A stretch of DNA of 59,543 nt from Halomonas sp. GTDB taxonomy: Bacteria; Pseudomonadota; Gammaproteobacteria; Pseudomonadales; Halomonadaceae. Shown here one piece after another: positions 1 to 11,575 of this stretch. The position numbers were made by a program, and so were the translations under genes. Below the pieces are notes generated by a model. It was given only the letters and a program-made list of their open reading frames with translations. It searched no databases and had not been told where the DNA came from. Each line of letters opens with the position of its first letter. The stretch's first letter is position 1. Where the stretch lies: assembly GCF_014859505.1 (NCBI RefSeq), contig NZ_JACUUD010000006.1, forward strand, positions 1 to 59,543. Reading direction: 5' to 3'.

Positions 1-264
1 CGGGCCGTTGATCGGGTCGCTCTGGTGGCTCGGGCTGGGCATCGGATCGTTGCCGTCTCCGAAGCCGGACTTCCCGGCCTGATCGGTGCCAGGATACTGT
101 GCTTCCCGACCCTGCGACTGCTGGCCGAGTTCATTTTCCTGGGCGCCTTGCTGGGTCATCTGCTGCTGTTTATTCAGCTGAGTGTCTTCATCCTGGGCAA
201 GGAGGCCCTGGGTAAAGCCGATGCTCAGTGCGCCCACTGGGATGGCAAGTGCTGTCTTTTTCAT
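1..264 (-). CDS. Hypothetical secreted Gln-rich protein (partial, runs off the left edge)
   Basis: Minus-strand frame open from ATG at 264 to the window edge: MKKTALAIPVGALSIGFTQGLLAQDEDTQLNKQQQMTQQGAQENELGQQSQG...; signal-peptide-like N-terminus. Absent from the ORF track because no stop lies inside the window. Confidence 0.6.
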   Translation of the reverse strand, partial: MKKTALAIPVGALSIGFTQGLLAQDEDTQLNKQQQMTQQGAQENELGQQSQGREAQYPGTDQAGKSGFGDGNDPMPSPSHQSDPINGP

Positions 265-543
265 ATATTTCTCCGCCGATATGTCTTGTCTGGCAATCAG
301 TAAGGTATGCGACTGCTGTGCATTGGCCGATATGACGGCACAGTGGCAGTCTTCAGCTGCATGCACTGCCTGTGGCCATGCAGCTCTTTGACAAAGGCGC
401 CGTTTTCCCTGTGCTCATGGTGAAAAATCCTGTCGAGACACTTCCCTTGTCAATCACATTCCCAGACTAGGAAGTAAGGGCGGGTTTTTCTGTGTTCTAT
501 CGAACATAGCCTGGATATTTTATGAGACATAAAAAGACGTGGG

Positions 544-960
544 CTCCTTGACTTCGCTGCCATGACGATCCGTTTTATGGCGAGCAGTTCGGCCCGTATT
601 ACTCCGGTTTCTACGACTACAACGAGTACTTTTTCGGCTAATCTGTTGCTGCGGGCCGAAGCGGTGCCCTCAACCCGCCTCATTCACGAGGGCTCTGATC
701 GGGCGGCATGAAGAAGCTTTTTGCGCAGTTCTTCGGCACCTTCTGGCTCGTTCCACGGCGGTCGCTTTCTTTGCCGAGACTGGTGCAGTCGGCCATCTGT
801 GTCTGACGGCTAAAGTGATCCATCTGCCCTATGGCGTGCACCCGTTCGCGCCGTAATGTGCATGCCCCTGCACCGGATTGCACCCGGTAATCGCCAACCC
901 TGACGGCTATTACTGGGAGGTCGATCCGCCGGGGTTGACGCCGGAACCGGTGGTCGAGGT
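544..960 (+). pseudogene. Cluster of gene fragments: aromatic-rich C-terminal tail, aquaporin Z N-terminus, VOC/glyoxalase-like C-terminus
   Basis: HDDPFYGEQFGPYYSGFYDYNEYFFG* (about 554-632); MKKLFAQFFGTFWLV (starts 708, AqpZ-like N-terminus, then diverges to a stop); NPDGYYWEVDPPGLTPEPVVEV (about 895-960, resembles VOC-family C-terminal PDGxxWEV). Confidence 0.4.
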
Positions 961-1067
961 CAGATCTGGTGGTCGAAATAGAGGCCTGAACTTATCCCGG
1001 GTGATAATGAGGCGAGAGGCAGGTACGATGCTCGGCCCCGTCTTCCTCGAGACAAACATTGGCCCCC

Positions 1068-2315
1068 ATGGAGTGGAAAGCCTTGCCCCTTGTTACTGAG
1101 CGGTCGGGTGCACGCGCCCTTGTCCTGATGCTGCTTGTAGTCGGGCCGCTGCTGCTGCCTCTGGGGCACTGGCTGGCGCCTATGGCCTTGCTGCTGGTCG
1201 CCGGCCTGGGCTGGGCCCATCGCCCGGTGCCGTTCGCGGGTACGCGGCCCCAGGGGTTGGCCATGGCCGCGCTGCTGAGCGTCGGCGCAGCGGACCTGGC
1301 GACCGGGCTATGGCACGGGGAAGTGGCGCTGGCCTTGCCGACGGCAGGGGCCGCTCTGTTGGCCGCCGCCATGGTGCCGGCGGCAACGTTGCTGCGTCCA
1401 AGGCTGGCCTGGTGGTGGGGTGGCCTCACGCTGGCCGGGGCTGGCAGCGGACTCTGGGCGCTGTGGCAGGCGGGCGTTGCCGGCGCCAGCCGTGCCAACG
1501 GCCATGGTGAGGTGAATGCGATCCTGTTCGGCAACCTGGCCCTGCTGACAGGACTGCTCTGCCTGGCAGGCCTGGGGTGGGCGTGGCAACAGAGCTGCCG
1601 TCGTCGCTGGCTTGTGGCGCTGCTGCTGGGTGCAGCGGGGGGGCTGTTGGCCTCGGCGCTTTCGGGTACCCGCGGGGGGTGGCTGGCGCTGCCACTCGCC
1701 ACTCTGGTCTTCTATTGCGCCTACCTGCGCAGCTGGCCGGCACGCTGGCGCTGGGTGATGGTGGGTGCGGTGGCGATTGTGCTGGCGAGCCTCTACCTGG
1801 CGCCCCAGAGTGGGGTGCAGCAGCGGGTGGGCGTGGCCATGGAGGAGGCGGTGGACTACCTGGCGGGCGAACCGAACGGCTCCGTGGGGGCGCGGCTGGA
1901 GATGTATCGCGGCGCGCTGTTGCTGATCCCCCAGTCCCCCTGGATGGGTCGCGGCCACGGCGGCTACGCCGAGGCCATGAGCGAGCTGGTGGAGCAGGCA
2001 AGGGTAGCGCCTGGCCTGGACCGCTACTGGCATGCCCACAACGACCTGCTGGACGCCTGGGTGCGACGTGGCCTGCCGGCCCTGTTGGCTCTGCTGGCGC
2101 TCTATCTGCTGCCGTTCTGGGTTTTCACCCCCCGCCTGGTCGCCACCGACCCCGGAACGCGCAGCCTGGCGGTGGCCGGGCTGCTGTTGCCGGTGACCTT
2201 CATCGACTTCGGGTTGAGCTACGCCTTCTTCGCCTACCCGATCGGCATCCTCGTCTATGGGGGCTGGCTGGCACTCTTGCTGGCCTGCATGGCCTCGAGT
2301 CAGGGTCGGGATTGA
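1068..2315 (+). CDS. O-antigen ligase / Wzy-WaaL family polytopic membrane protein
   Basis: Polytopic hydrophobic protein with a large loop containing GxGxGGYAEAMSE...HAHNDLLDAWVRRG, typical of the O-antigen ligase domain. Confidence 0.8.
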   Translation: MEWKALPLVTERSGARALVLMLLVVGPLLLPLGHWLAPMALLLVAGLGWAHRPVPFAGTRPQGLAMAALLSVGAADLATGLWHGEVALALPTAGAALLAAAMVPAATLLRPRLAWWWGGLTLAGAGSGLWALWQAGVAGASRANGHGEVNAILFGNLALLTGLLCLAGLGWAWQQSCRRRWLVALLLGAAGGLLASALSGTRGGWLALPLATLVFYCAYLRSWPARWRWVMVGAVAIVLASLYLAPQSGVQQRVGVAMEEAVDYLAGEPNGSVGARLEMYRGALLLIPQSPWMGRGHGGYAEAMSELVEQARVAPGLDRYWHAHNDLLDAWVRRGLPALLALLALYLLPFWVFTPRLVATDPGTRSLAVAGLLLPVTFIDFGLSYAFFAYPIGILVYGGWLALLLACMASSQGRD

Positions 2316-3916
2316 CTGCCAGCGGGTGAAAGCCCCGCGGCGGCCACCAGGGCGCGGGTGTAGTCGCTCCTGGGGTTCTCCAGCACCTCCAGGCAGTCGC
2401 CGCTCTCGACCACGTCTCCCTCCTTGAGCACCATGATGCGGTGGGCCATGGCGCGCACCACGGCCAGGTCGTGGCTGATGAACAGGTAGCTGAGGCCGCG
2501 GCGGGCCTGGAGGTCGCGCAACAGCGCCACCAGCTGCTTCTGCACGGTGCGATCCAGGGCCGAGGTGGGCTCGTCGAGCACGATCAGTTCGGGCTCGAGG
2601 ATGATCGCCCGGGCCACGGCAATGCGCTGGCGCTGCCCGCCGGAGAACTCGTGGGGGTAGCGGTCGGCGCAGTCGGCGGGAAGCCCCACCTCGGCCAGGG
2701 TTTCGGCCACCCGGCGAGCCACCTCGACCTCCGTGAGCGTCGGCTGGTGGAAGCGCAGCCCCTCGCTGACGATATCCGAGACCGGCAGCCTGGGCGAGAG
2801 CGACCCGAAGGGGTCCTGGAAGACGATCTGCACCCGGCGGCGCAGCCGGCGCAGGGCGCCGCCGCTGAGGGTGTCCAGGCGAGTGTCGCCGAAGGTGATC
2901 TCGCCGTGGCTCTGGGTGAGGCGAAGCAGCGCCAGGGCCAGGGTCGTCTTGCCGGAACCGGATTCGCCGACGATGCCCAGGGTCTCGCCGGACGCCAGGG
3001 TGAGATCCAGCGGCCTGACCGCTTCGAAGGCCGGTGGGCGCTTCATGAACAGCTTCTTCGGGCGCTGGAAGCTGACCCCGAGGCCGCGGGCCTGGAGCAG
3101 CGGCGCACCGCGCGGGACCGCCACCGGGCGGCCCTCCGGCTCGGCGTCGAGCAGGGTGCGGGTGTAGGCGCTGGTCGGTGAGTCGAAGACTCGCTCCACC
3201 GCCCCCGTCTCCTGCTCGCGCCCCTGGTAGAGCACGCAGACCCGGTCGGCGTGACGCCGCACCAGGTTGAGGTCGTGGGTGATGAACAGCATGCCCATGC
3301 CGTGTTGGTCGCGCAGTTCGGCCAGCAGGGCGAGGATCTCCTGCTGCACGGTGACATCCAGCGCCGTGGTAGGCTCATCGGCGATCAGCAGCTCCGGCTC
3401 GTTGGCGATGGCCATGGCGATCATCACCCGCTGGCGCTGGCCGCCGGAGAGCTGGTGGGGCCAGACGTCGATCAGCTCCTCGGGGCGTTGCAGCTTGACC
3501 TGGCCGAGCAATTCGATGATGCGGGCCCGCGCAGAGCGCCCGGTGAGCCCCTGATGCAGGCGCAGGGTCTCGCCGATCTGCTTGCCCACGGTATGCAGGG
3601 GGTTCAGCGAGGTCATCGGCTCCTGGAAAATGAAGCCTACTCGGCCGCCGCGCACCGCCTGCCAGTCGCGTCGTCGCAGCCGGGAGAGGTCGGTGTCGCC
3701 CAGCCAGCGAGTGCCGCCGACGGCGGCATTGCCCGGCAACAGGTTCATGGCGCCCAGCGCCGACACCGACTTGCCGGAGCCGGATTCACCCACCAGGGCC
3801 AGGGTCTCGCCGCGGTTCACGGTAAGGGTCAGGCGATTCAGCACGTTGATGCCGTCGAAGGCGACGGAGAACTCCTCGAGGCGCAGCAGCGGGGAGCGGG
3901 ACGAGGGTTCAGGCAT
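2300..3916 (-). CDS. yejF: Microcin C/oligopeptide-type ABC transporter ATP-binding protein (two fused ATPase domains)
   Basis: Two Walker A ([16 protein letters not shown]) and two [16 protein letters not shown] signatures; operon with yejE/B/A. Start set at [15 protein letters not shown] rather than the longest ORF. Confidence 0.9.
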   Translation of the reverse strand: MPEPSSRSPLLRLEEFSVAFDGINVLNRLTLTVNRGETLALVGESGSGKSVSALGAMNLLPGNAAVGGTRWLGDTDLSRLRRRDWQAVRGGRVGFIFQEPMTSLNPLHTVGKQIGETLRLHQGLTGRSARARIIELLGQVKLQRPEELIDVWPHQLSGGQRQRVMIAMAIANEPELLIADEPTTALDVTVQQEILALLAELRDQHGMGMLFITHDLNLVRRHADRVCVLYQGREQETGAVERVFDSPTSAYTRTLLDAEPEGRPVAVPRGAPLLQARGLGVSFQRPKKLFMKRPPAFEAVRPLDLTLASGETLGIVGESGSGKTTLALALLRLTQSHGEITFGDTRLDTLSGGALRRLRRRVQIVFQDPFGSLSPRLPVSDIVSEGLRFHQPTLTEVEVARRVAETLAEVGLPADCADRYPHEFSGGQRQRIAVARAIILEPELIVLDEPTSALDRTVQKQLVALLRDLQARRGLSYLFISHDLAVVRAMAHRIMVLKEGDVVESGDCLEVLENPRSDYTRALVAAAGLSPAGSQSRP

Positions 3917-5024
3917 CGGTCTGGCTCCTGGCGGTTGCAGTGGGCGCGCTCGCGGCCGGCACCGGGGTGGCGGCGTGGCGGACATGGCGGGGGTCGAAGG
4001 CGTCGCGCAGCCCCTCGCCGATGAACACCAGCAGCGATAGCATCAGCGACAGGCTGACGAAGGCGGTGATGCCGAGCCAGGGGGCGTGCAGGTTGTTCTT
4101 GCCCTGGGCCACCAGCTCACCCAGGGACGGCGAGCCCGGGGGCAGGCCGAAGCCGAGGAAGTCCAGGGCGGTCAGGGTGGTGATGGCGCCGGTGAAGAGG
4201 AACGGCACGAAGGTGAGGGTGGCCACCATGGCGTTGGGCAGCACGTGGCGCCACATGATCAGCCGCGGCGGCAGCCCCATGGCCCGGGCGGCACGCACGT
4301 ACTCCAGGTTGCGGGCGCGCAGGAACTCGGCGCGCACCACGTCCACGAGCCCCAGCCAGGAGAAGAGCAGCATGATGCCGAGCAGCCACCAGAAGCCCGG
4401 CTGCACGAAGCTGGCCAGGATGATCAGCAGGAAGAGAACCGGCAGGCCCGACCAGATCTCGGTGAAGCGCTGGCCGATCAGGTCGGTCTTGCCGCCGAAG
4501 TAGCCCTGGATGCCGCCCACCAGCACCCCCATCACCAGGGAGCCGGCGGTGAGCACCAGGGCGAAGGCCACCGAGAGCCGGAAGCCGTAGATCACCCGGG
4601 CCAGCACGTCGCGCCCCTGGTCGTCGGTGCCGAGCCAGTGGCGCCCATCCGGCGGCGCCGGCGAGGGGCGCATCATCTGCATGTCCAGGGTCTGGTAGGA
4701 GAAGGGGATCGGCGGCCACAGCGCCCAGCCGTGCTCCGCGATCTGCGCCTGAACGAAGGGGTCGTGGTAGTCGGCGGTGGTGGGCAGGAAGCCACCGAAC
4801 TCGGTCTCCGGGTAATCCACCAGCAGCGGCACGTACCACTGGCCGTCGTAGCGCATCATCAGCGGCTTGTCGTTGGCGATCAGCTCGGCGCCGATACTCA
4901 CCACGAAGAGCGCGAGAAACACCCACAGCGAGACCCGGGCACGGCGGTTGGCCCGGAACACCGCCAGGCGGCGGCGGGTGATGGGGGAGAGGTCCTGCGT
5001 CAGGGTCGTGAAATAGGCTCTCAT
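3909..5024 (-). CDS. yejE: ABC transporter permease YejE
   Basis: Dipeptide-type permease with EYVRAARAMGLPPRLIMWRHVLPNA motif; operon context. Confidence 0.9.
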   Translation of the reverse strand: MRAYFTTLTQDLSPITRRRLAVFRANRRARVSLWVFLALFVVSIGAELIANDKPLMMRYDGQWYVPLLVDYPETEFGGFLPTTADYHDPFVQAQIAEHGWALWPPIPFSYQTLDMQMMRPSPAPPDGRHWLGTDDQGRDVLARVIYGFRLSVAFALVLTAGSLVMGVLVGGIQGYFGGKTDLIGQRFTEIWSGLPVLFLLIILASFVQPGFWWLLGIMLLFSWLGLVDVVRAEFLRARNLEYVRAARAMGLPPRLIMWRHVLPNAMVATLTFVPFLFTGAITTLTALDFLGFGLPPGSPSLGELVAQGKNNLHAPWLGITAFVSLSLMLSLLVFIGEGLRDAFDPRHVRHAATPVPAASAPTATARSQTDA

Positions 5025-5028
5025 CGGC

Positions 5029-6099
5029 TCAGGACTCCCGTGTCTCGAAGTCGATGCGCGGGTCCACCCACACATAGGTCAGATCGGAGACCAGCTTCAG
5101 CAGCAGGCCGATCAGCGTGTACAGGTACAGCGTGCCGAAGATCACCGGGTAGTCTCGCTGCATCACCGCCTCGAAGCCGAGCAGGCCGAGCCCCTCGAGT
5201 GAGAAGATCACCTCGATCAACAGCGACCCGGTGAAGAAGATGGCGATGAGCGCCCCGGGCAGCCCGGCGATGATGATCAGCATGGCGTTGCGGAACACAT
5301 GGCCGTAGAGCACGCCGCCATCGCTTGCCCCCTTGGCCTTGGCGGTGAGCACGTACTGCTTGTGGATCTCGTCCAGGAAGCTGTTCTTGGTCAGCATGGT
5401 GAGGGTGGCGAAGCTGCCGATGGTCATGGCCACCACCGGCAGGGTGATGTGCCACAGGTAGTCCTTGACCTTCCCCCAGGTGGAGAGCTCGTGGAAGTCC
5501 GGCGAGGTGAGCCCGCGCAGCGGGAAGAGATCCCAGTAGCTGCCGCCGGCGAAGAGCACGATCAACAGGATCGCGAACAGGAAGCCGGGGATGGCATAGC
5601 CGACGATCACCAGCCCCGAGGTCCAGACGTCGAAGCGCGAGCCGTGGTGGAGCGCCTTGCGGATGCCGAGCGGGATCGAGATCAGGTAGACCAGCAGGGT
5701 GGTCCAGAGCCCCAGCGAGATCGACACCGGCAGCCGCTCGATCATCAGCTCCACCACCGGTCGGTCGCGGAAGAAGCTGGTGCCGAAGTCGAAGGTGGCG
5801 TAGTCGCGCATCATGCCGAGGAAGCGCACGTGGGCGGGCTGGTCGAAGCCGAACTGCGCCTCGAGCTGCTCGATGAAGCGCGGGTCGATGCCCCGCGCCC
5901 CGCGGGACTCGTCGCGCACCATCACCTCGCCGCCGGCCTCCAGTCGGGTGCTGGCCATGGCGTCGGCACCCTCGAAACGGGCCAGCATCTGGTCGATGGG
6001 GCCGCCCGGAGCGGCCTGCACGATGATGAAGTTGAGCAGCATGATCCCGATCAGGGTGGGGATCATCAGCAGCAGGCGGCGCAGGATATAGCGACTCAC
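5029..6099 (-). CDS. yejB: ABC transporter permease YejB
   Basis: Begins [28 protein letters not shown] (GTG start); permease family, operon context. Confidence 0.9.
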   Translation of the reverse strand: MSRYILRRLLLMIPTLIGIMLLNFIIVQAAPGGPIDQMLARFEGADAMASTRLEAGGEVMVRDESRGARGIDPRFIEQLEAQFGFDQPAHVRFLGMMRDYATFDFGTSFFRDRPVVELMIERLPVSISLGLWTTLLVYLISIPLGIRKALHHGSRFDVWTSGLVIVGYAIPGFLFAILLIVLFAGGSYWDLFPLRGLTSPDFHELSTWGKVKDYLWHITLPVVAMTIGSFATLTMLTKNSFLDEIHKQYVLTAKAKGASDGGVLYGHVFRNAMLIIIAGLPGALIAIFFTGSLLIEVIFSLEGLGLLGFEAVMQRDYPVIFGTLYLYTLIGLLLKLVSDLTYVWVDPRIDFETRES

Positions 6100-6133
6100 G
6101 AGGGCAGCTTCCTTGTTCGTGTTCGGGGCGGCA

Positions 6134-8005
6134 TCAGCGGCGACGCAGGCGCTGGTTGATCTCGGCTTCCCGCTCGGCATTCACCCACCAGGCGGCGAGG
6201 TCCAGGCCATAGGCGGGGAAGGGTTCGGGCCAGCCGAACTTGTCCCAGATGGCGATGCGGGTCTCGCCGGAGTGGTAGTGGGGAATCATCGGGAAGCGCC
6301 ACAGCAGCACCCGGTCCAGGGCGCGGGCGGTGACGTTGAGCGCCTCGCGGCTGTCGGCACGGATCAGCCGATCCACCAGGTCGTCCACCACCGGGTCGGC
6401 CAGCCCCATCAGGTTGCGGCTCTGTGGCGTCTCGGCGGCGGCGCTGGTCCAGAAGTCGCGCTGCTCGTTGCCGGGGTTGTTCGACTGGGGGAACTGGCCC
6501 ACGGTGATGTCGAAGTCGAAGCTGCGCAGGCGGTTGAGGTACTGGTTGATATCGACGATGCGGATGCTGCCCTGGATGCCCAGGCGCGCCATGTTGCGCA
6601 GCATCGGCTGGGTGACGCGCTCCATGCCGGTATCGAAGAGCAGCACCTCCACGGTGAGGGGCTGGCCGGTCTCGCCGTGCACCAGGCGATCCCCTTCCAC
6701 CTCATACCCGGCCTCTCGCAGCAGATCCAGCGCCAGGCGCAGCCGCTCGCGAAGTTCAAGCGGGTGGTCGAAGGGCAGCGGCTCATTGAACAGCCGCTCG
6801 GGCAACTGGTCCCGCCAGGGCTCGAGAAGGGCCAACTCGTCGCCCTCTGGCAGCCCTTCGGCTGCCATCTCGGAATTCTGGAAATAGCTCTCGGTGCGCC
6901 GGTAGGCATCGTAGAAGAGATTGGCGTTGAGCCAGGGGAAGTCGAAGGTCAGCGAGAGCGCCTCGCGCACCCGGGGATCGCTGAAGCTGTCACGGCGCAG
7001 GTTGAAGACGAAGGCCTGCATGCGCGCCGGCTGGCCGTCCGGCACCGCCAGGCGGCGCACCAGGCCGTCGCGATAGGCGGGGAAGTCGTAGCCGATGGCC
7101 CAGGTGGCAGCGCGGGCATCGATGCGGTAGTCCAGCACCCCGGCCTTGAAGGCCTCCCAGGCGATGTCGCGGTCGCGGTAGTAGTCGAAGACCAGCCGGT
7201 CGATGTTATGGCGCCCGCGCTTCACCGGCAGGTCCCGGCCCCAGTAGTCGGGGTCGCGCTGATAGACGATGCGCCGGCCCGGATCGAGCTCACCGATACG
7301 GTAGGGGCCGGAGCCGGGGTGGGCGGCCAGCGTCGGCGCGGTGAAGTCGTGCTCTTCCCAGTAGTGCCTGGGCAGCACCGGCAGCTGGCCCACGATCAGC
7401 GGCAGCTCACGGGAGTGGACCTCGGCGAAGTCGAAACGCACGGTCTGATCACTCAGGGCGGTAACGTCTGCCACGTCGGCGTAGTAGGCACCGTAGAAGG
7501 GGTTGCCCTGCTCGGTGAGCAGCTCGAAGCTGTAGACCACATCGTGGGCGGTGACCGGCTCGCCGTCGTGGAAGCGCGCCTCGGGGCGCAGGTCGAACTC
7601 GATCCACTCCCTGTCGGGGTCCAGGCGCATGCCGGAGGCGAGCAGGCCGTAGACCGTGAAGGGCTCGTCCGGGTTGCCCTCCACCAGGGTGTCATAGATC
7701 TCGAAGAGCCCTGCGGCCGGAGTGCCGCGGATGATGAAGGGGTTGGTGGAGTCGAAGCTGCCGCCCACCGCGGCCTGGGTCAGGGTGCCGCCACGGGGAG
7801 CCTCGGGATCGACGTGGGGGAAGTGGGTAAAGCCCTCCGGCAACTCGGGTTCGTCATATAGCGCCAGTCCATGGACGGTAGGGATCTCGTCCGGGGTGGC
7901 CGCCGCCAGGCTGGTCGAGCCAGCGGCCATGAGGAGGGCCACAAGAGCCCCCGGCAGCAGATAGGCCAGGGGCAGGCGGCGCAGGGTGACGGGCATCGGC
8001 GACAT
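6134..8005 (-). CDS. yejA: Extracellular solute-binding protein (SBP_bac_5 family, YejA-like)
   Basis: Signal peptide, [31 protein letters not shown] start of mature protein; adjacent to yejBEF. Confidence 0.9.
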   Translation of the reverse strand: MSPMPVTLRRLPLAYLLPGALVALLMAAGSTSLAAATPDEIPTVHGLALYDEPELPEGFTHFPHVDPEAPRGGTLTQAAVGGSFDSTNPFIIRGTPAAGLFEIYDTLVEGNPDEPFTVYGLLASGMRLDPDREWIEFDLRPEARFHDGEPVTAHDVVYSFELLTEQGNPFYGAYYADVADVTALSDQTVRFDFAEVHSRELPLIVGQLPVLPRHYWEEHDFTAPTLAAHPGSGPYRIGELDPGRRIVYQRDPDYWGRDLPVKRGRHNIDRLVFDYYRDRDIAWEAFKAGVLDYRIDARAATWAIGYDFPAYRDGLVRRLAVPDGQPARMQAFVFNLRRDSFSDPRVREALSLTFDFPWLNANLFYDAYRRTESYFQNSEMAAEGLPEGDELALLEPWRDQLPERLFNEPLPFDHPLELRERLRLALDLLREAGYEVEGDRLVHGETGQPLTVEVLLFDTGMERVTQPMLRNMARLGIQGSIRIVDINQYLNRLRSFDFDITVGQFPQSNNPGNEQRDFWTSAAAETPQSRNLMGLADPVVDDLVDRLIRADSREALNVTARALDRVLLWRFPMIPHYHSGETRIAIWDKFGWPEPFPAYGLDLAAWWVNAEREAEINQRLRRR

Positions 8006-8123
8006 CCTTGGTCGGTGGCAGCCGATCCGCAGTGGGAGCGGCAGTAGTCGGCCAATAAGGTGTCAGGCCCTCAGCGGCTTGGCAAGCCTCTCGGTGCCGC
8101 TCCTGTCGTGGTTGCCGTCCTTG

Positions 8124-9329
8124 TCAGCGAGAGGCAAGGCTCTCGCGGGGCAGATCGAGGACCTGACCGGGCTGGAGGAGGTCGTCGTTGAGGCCGTTGG
8201 CCTGGCGGATCTGGGAGACGCTGACGCCCTGTCGGGAGGCGATCGCCGAGAGGCTGTCCCCGCTCTGCACCACGTACGTCCCCTCGCCGCTGCCGGCCGG
8301 CGAGGCGGGTGTCTCCAGGCGAGCCATCAGGGTCTCGGCACGGTCGGCCGGCACCAGCAGGACCCTGGCCTGACCGGGGTGGGCCGTGCCATTGCCGAGA
8401 GCGGGATTGAGCTCGGCCAGCTCGCCTCGGCTGGCGCCGGAGAGGCGGGCGGCCTCGTCCAGGCCGAGCGGGCGATGCACGGGGATCTTGGCGAAGGCCG
8501 GCGCGTCCTCGATCTCGGGGAGGGCGACCCGGTATTGGTCAGGATCATTGATGATGGCGGCGATGGCTTTCAGCTTGGGGACGTAGTTCATGGTCTCCCT
8601 GGGCAGGGAGAGGCTCCAGTAGTCCCCGGCATGGCCCTGAGCGACGGCGTTGCGACGCGCCCGGTTCACGGTGCCGGCACCGGCGTTATAGGCGGCCAGC
8701 GACAGCTCCAGATCGCCTTCGTACCACTGATCGGCCTGCAGCTCCAGGTAGTCCAGGGCGGCACCGGTCGAGGCCACCACGTCGAGGCGACCGTCATAGC
8801 CGCGTGCCCGACGCAGGCCCAGGGCGTCGCCGGTGCCGGGCATGAACTGCCAGAGGCCCGCGGCGCCACGGTGGCTGCGAGCGGTGGGATCGAAGGAGCT
8901 CTCCACGAAGGGAATCAGGGCGATCTCGCCGGGCAGGCCGCGTTCCTCGACCTGCTCGACGATCCAGGCCAGCCAGGGGCGGGCGCGCTCGGTGATCTCG
9001 ACGATGTTGTTCGGGCTTGCGCGGTAGTGGTCGATCCACTGCTGGACCCGCGGCTCGTCGAGGCTCTCCTGCCACTGGAAGCTGGCGCGCAGCCGGCTCC
9101 AGGCGTCGCGGGGCTCCAGGGCCAGGGCATCCCAGAAGTGCTGCTCTGTCGGCAGTTGAGGGGCCTGAGCGGTCTGGGGAAGCGCGGTGGCGCCCTGACG
9201 GGCGCTCTGGCGCTGCTCGAGGGTCAGGGTCGCGGCCTGGCTGTAGACGCCGCTGGCGAGCAGCGAGCCGAGCAGGGCAGTGGTGCTGGCAAGGCCGATC
9301 AGCATGCGTCGCTTGGTGTGGTAGGTCAT
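8124..9329 (-). CDS. mltD: Membrane-bound lytic murein transglycosylase D with LysM domain
   Basis: SLT motif VESSFDPTARSHRGAAGLWQFMPGTG; C-terminal LysM TYVVQSGDSLSAIASRQGVSVSQIRQANGL. Confidence 0.88.
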   Translation of the reverse strand: MTYHTKRRMLIGLASTTALLGSLLASGVYSQAATLTLEQRQSARQGATALPQTAQAPQLPTEQHFWDALALEPRDAWSRLRASFQWQESLDEPRVQQWIDHYRASPNNIVEITERARPWLAWIVEQVEERGLPGEIALIPFVESSFDPTARSHRGAAGLWQFMPGTGDALGLRRARGYDGRLDVVASTGAALDYLELQADQWYEGDLELSLAAYNAGAGTVNRARRNAVAQGHAGDYWSLSLPRETMNYVPKLKAIAAIINDPDQYRVALPEIEDAPAFAKIPVHRPLGLDEAARLSGASRGELAELNPALGNGTAHPGQARVLLVPADRAETLMARLETPASPAGSGEGTYVVQSGDSLSAIASRQGVSVSQIRQANGLNDDLLQPGQVLDLPRESLASR

Positions 9330-9405
9330 CCGGAAGAATTCCTCCTGGTCGTGTGCGGTACCGCCGACAGCGGGGCAAACCGCATGACGTCCAATCGGGG
9401 CAAGG

Positions 9406-10173
9406 TCAAAAACTGTCTTTCCAGCGGCGCAGCGTGGCGAAGGTGGCCACGCTGCTGTCGGTGTCGCCATGGGCCGAGGCGGACTGGCGCACGCCGGCAT
9501 CCTGGCAGCGCAGGAAAGGGTTGATGCGTTTCTCGCGAGCCAGGGAACTCGGCAGTGTGGGGCGGTCGAGTTCCCGGGCGCGCTGGCACTCTTCCATTGC
9601 CTTGGCCACATCCGGATTGTGGGGGTCCGCGGCCAACGCGAAGCGCAGGTTGGCCAGGGTGTATTCGTGGGCGGCGAACACCAGGGTGTCATCGGGCAGC
9701 GCCGCCAGCTTGTCGAGAGATTCGTGCATCTGCTCGGGGGTGCCTTCGAACAGTCGACCGCAGCCGGCGCTGAACAGGGCATCGCCACAGAACAGCAGCG
9801 GCGGAATGCCGGCGGTAAAGAAGGCGATATGATCCAGAGTGTGCCCCGGCACCTCATGCACCTCGAACAGCCGGCCCATGGCGCGAAACTCGTCACCCTC
9901 GCCGACTCGCTCGTCAATACCGGCGAGATCGGGGTTGTCGGGGCCGATGACACGGGGCGCATAGCAATCGATCAATGTCGACAGGCCGCCGGTGTGATCC
10001 TGGTGGTGGTGGGTGATCAGCACCGTCGAGAGGGTCAGTCCCTCACGCTCGATCAGCTCGATGACAGGGGCGGCATCGCCCGGGTCAACCACGCAGATTT
10101 CGGAACTCGTATCCTGGCGCAGTAGCCAGATATAGTTGTCGCCAAAGGCGGGAATCGGTGTCACGCTCAACAT
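9406..10173 (-). CDS. gloB: Hydroxyacylglutathione hydrolase (glyoxalase II)
   Basis: MLSVTPIPAFGDNYIWLL..., THHHQDHTGG metallo-beta-lactamase motif; divergent from SAM-methyltransferase/rnhA as in E. coli. Confidence 0.92.
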   Translation of the reverse strand: MLSVTPIPAFGDNYIWLLRQDTSSEICVVDPGDAAPVIELIEREGLTLSTVLITHHHQDHTGGLSTLIDCYAPRVIGPDNPDLAGIDERVGEGDEFRAMGRLFEVHEVPGHTLDHIAFFTAGIPPLLFCGDALFSAGCGRLFEGTPEQMHESLDKLAALPDDTLVFAAHEYTLANLRFALAADPHNPDVAKAMEECQRARELDRPTLPSSLAREKRINPFLRCQDAGVRQSASAHGDTDSSVATFATLRRWKDSF

Positions 10174-10241
10174 GGGAATGGCGTCCTGAATGGGCATGAA
10201 CGGGTCGCAAAATCCGCCCAGAATGGAGGAGCCTGCTGTCG

Positions 10242-11045
10242 ATGTCAATTTCCCCCACGGTTTCGTCTCTGGCCGCGCTGGTGCGTGATGGTCGCCGCTT
10301 CTGGGCCACCCCCGGCGGTCAGGCGGTACGCCAGGCCGAGCGCGCCTGCCTGGGCCCGGTGTGCGAGCGGCTGTTCGGGGTCCACAGCCTCGAGCTCGGC
10401 ATGGATGGGCCCCTGGCAGACATGTGTCCGGTGCGCCATCCCATGACCTGGGCCCCGACCCGGGAGTTGGCGGAGCACCCTGCCACCCTGGTCTGCTCGC
10501 CCGAGGCGCTACCCCTGCCCGACGGCTCTCTGAGCCTGGTGGTGATCCATCATCTCCTCGAGGTGGCACCCGACCCCCACCGCACGCTGCAGGAAGCCGC
10601 CCGGGTGACCCGGGACGACGGACGGCTGATCATCTTCGGCTGGATGCCTCTCTCGGCGGGGGCCTTGCTGCGGGTCATGCCCGGTCGTCGGCGTCGCCTG
10701 CCCTGGCGGGGCCAGTGGCGCACCCCGGCGCGCCTGCGCGACTGGCTGACATTTGTGGACTTCGAGATCGAGCGGGTAGACTACTGCGGCTTTCATCTGC
10801 CCGGCGCGCTGCCCTGCAATGCGGCCCTCGAGACCCTCGGGCGACGGCACAATCTGCCGCTGGGCGACAGCTACATGATCCAGGCGAGTCGGCGCCCCCA
10901 GCTGGCGCAGAGCCAGGGCTCGCGGCTTGGCTTCGCCTCGCCCTTCGGCGGCTCCGCCCTGGGCGCGACCCGGCTGGGCCAGTCGCGGTTTCTGCCCGAC
11001 CCCTATTCCCTCAACGATCAGGAAAGGAAGACAGAGGTTGACTGA
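10242..11045 (+). CDS. Class I SAM-dependent methyltransferase (YafS-like)
   Basis: [33 protein letters not shown] methyltransferase-11 motif; gloB-yafS-rnhA-dnaQ synteny. Confidence 0.8.
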   Translation: MSISPTVSSLAALVRDGRRFWATPGGQAVRQAERACLGPVCERLFGVHSLELGMDGPLADMCPVRHPMTWAPTRELAEHPATLVCSPEALPLPDGSLSLVVIHHLLEVAPDPHRTLQEAARVTRDDGRLIIFGWMPLSAGALLRVMPGRRRRLPWRGQWRTPARLRDWLTFVDFEIERVDYCGFHLPGALPCNAALETLGRRHNLPLGDSYMIQASRRPQLAQSQGSRLGFASPFGGSALGATRLGQSRFLPDPYSLNDQERKTEVD

Positions 11046-11529
11046 AACGCTGACCGAGAAGGTTGCCGATAAGGGGGGCGACGCCTTGCCCGAGGTGATC
11101 ATCTATACCGACGGTGCCTGCCGCGGCAATCCCGGCCCCGGCGGCTGGGGCGCCCTGCTCAGGAGCGGCCAGCATGACAAGCCGCTGAACGGGTTCGAGG
11201 CCCGCACCACCAACAACCGCATGGAACTGATGGCTGCGATCATGTCGCTGCGCGAGCTCAAGCGGCCCTGTCGCGTCCAATTATGGACCGATTCGGAGTA
11301 CCTGCGTCGCGGCATCACCGAGTGGATCCACAACTGGGTCAAGCGCGGCTGGAAGACGGCCGGCCGGCAGCCGGTGAAGAACGCCGAGCTATGGCGCGAG
11401 CTGCTCGAGGAGACCCACCGTCACCAGATCGAATGGCACTGGGTGAAGGGCCACAGCGGCCACCCGGGCAACGAGCGTGCCGACCAGCTTGCCAACGAGG
11501 CCATCGATGCGGCGCACTCCCGGGCCTGA
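11038..11529 (+). CDS. rnhA: Ribonuclease HI
   Basis: [47 protein letters not shown]; probable TTG start overlapping the previous gene. Confidence 0.93.
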   Translation: MTETLTEKVADKGGDALPEVIIYTDGACRGNPGPGGWGALLRSGQHDKPLNGFEARTTNNRMELMAAIMSLRELKRPCRVQLWTDSEYLRRGITEWIHNWVKRGWKTAGRQPVKNAELWRELLEETHRHQIEWHWVKGHSGHPGNERADQLANEAIDAAHSRA

Positions 11530-11575
11530 GCCGGTCACCGTCATCCCCATCCTTTCCTGAGTCAGAGAGTTCGCC

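Noticed and set aside
6113-7861. 582-aa plus-strand ORF
   Set aside because: Antisense shadow of the solute-binding protein gene; no recognisable domain.
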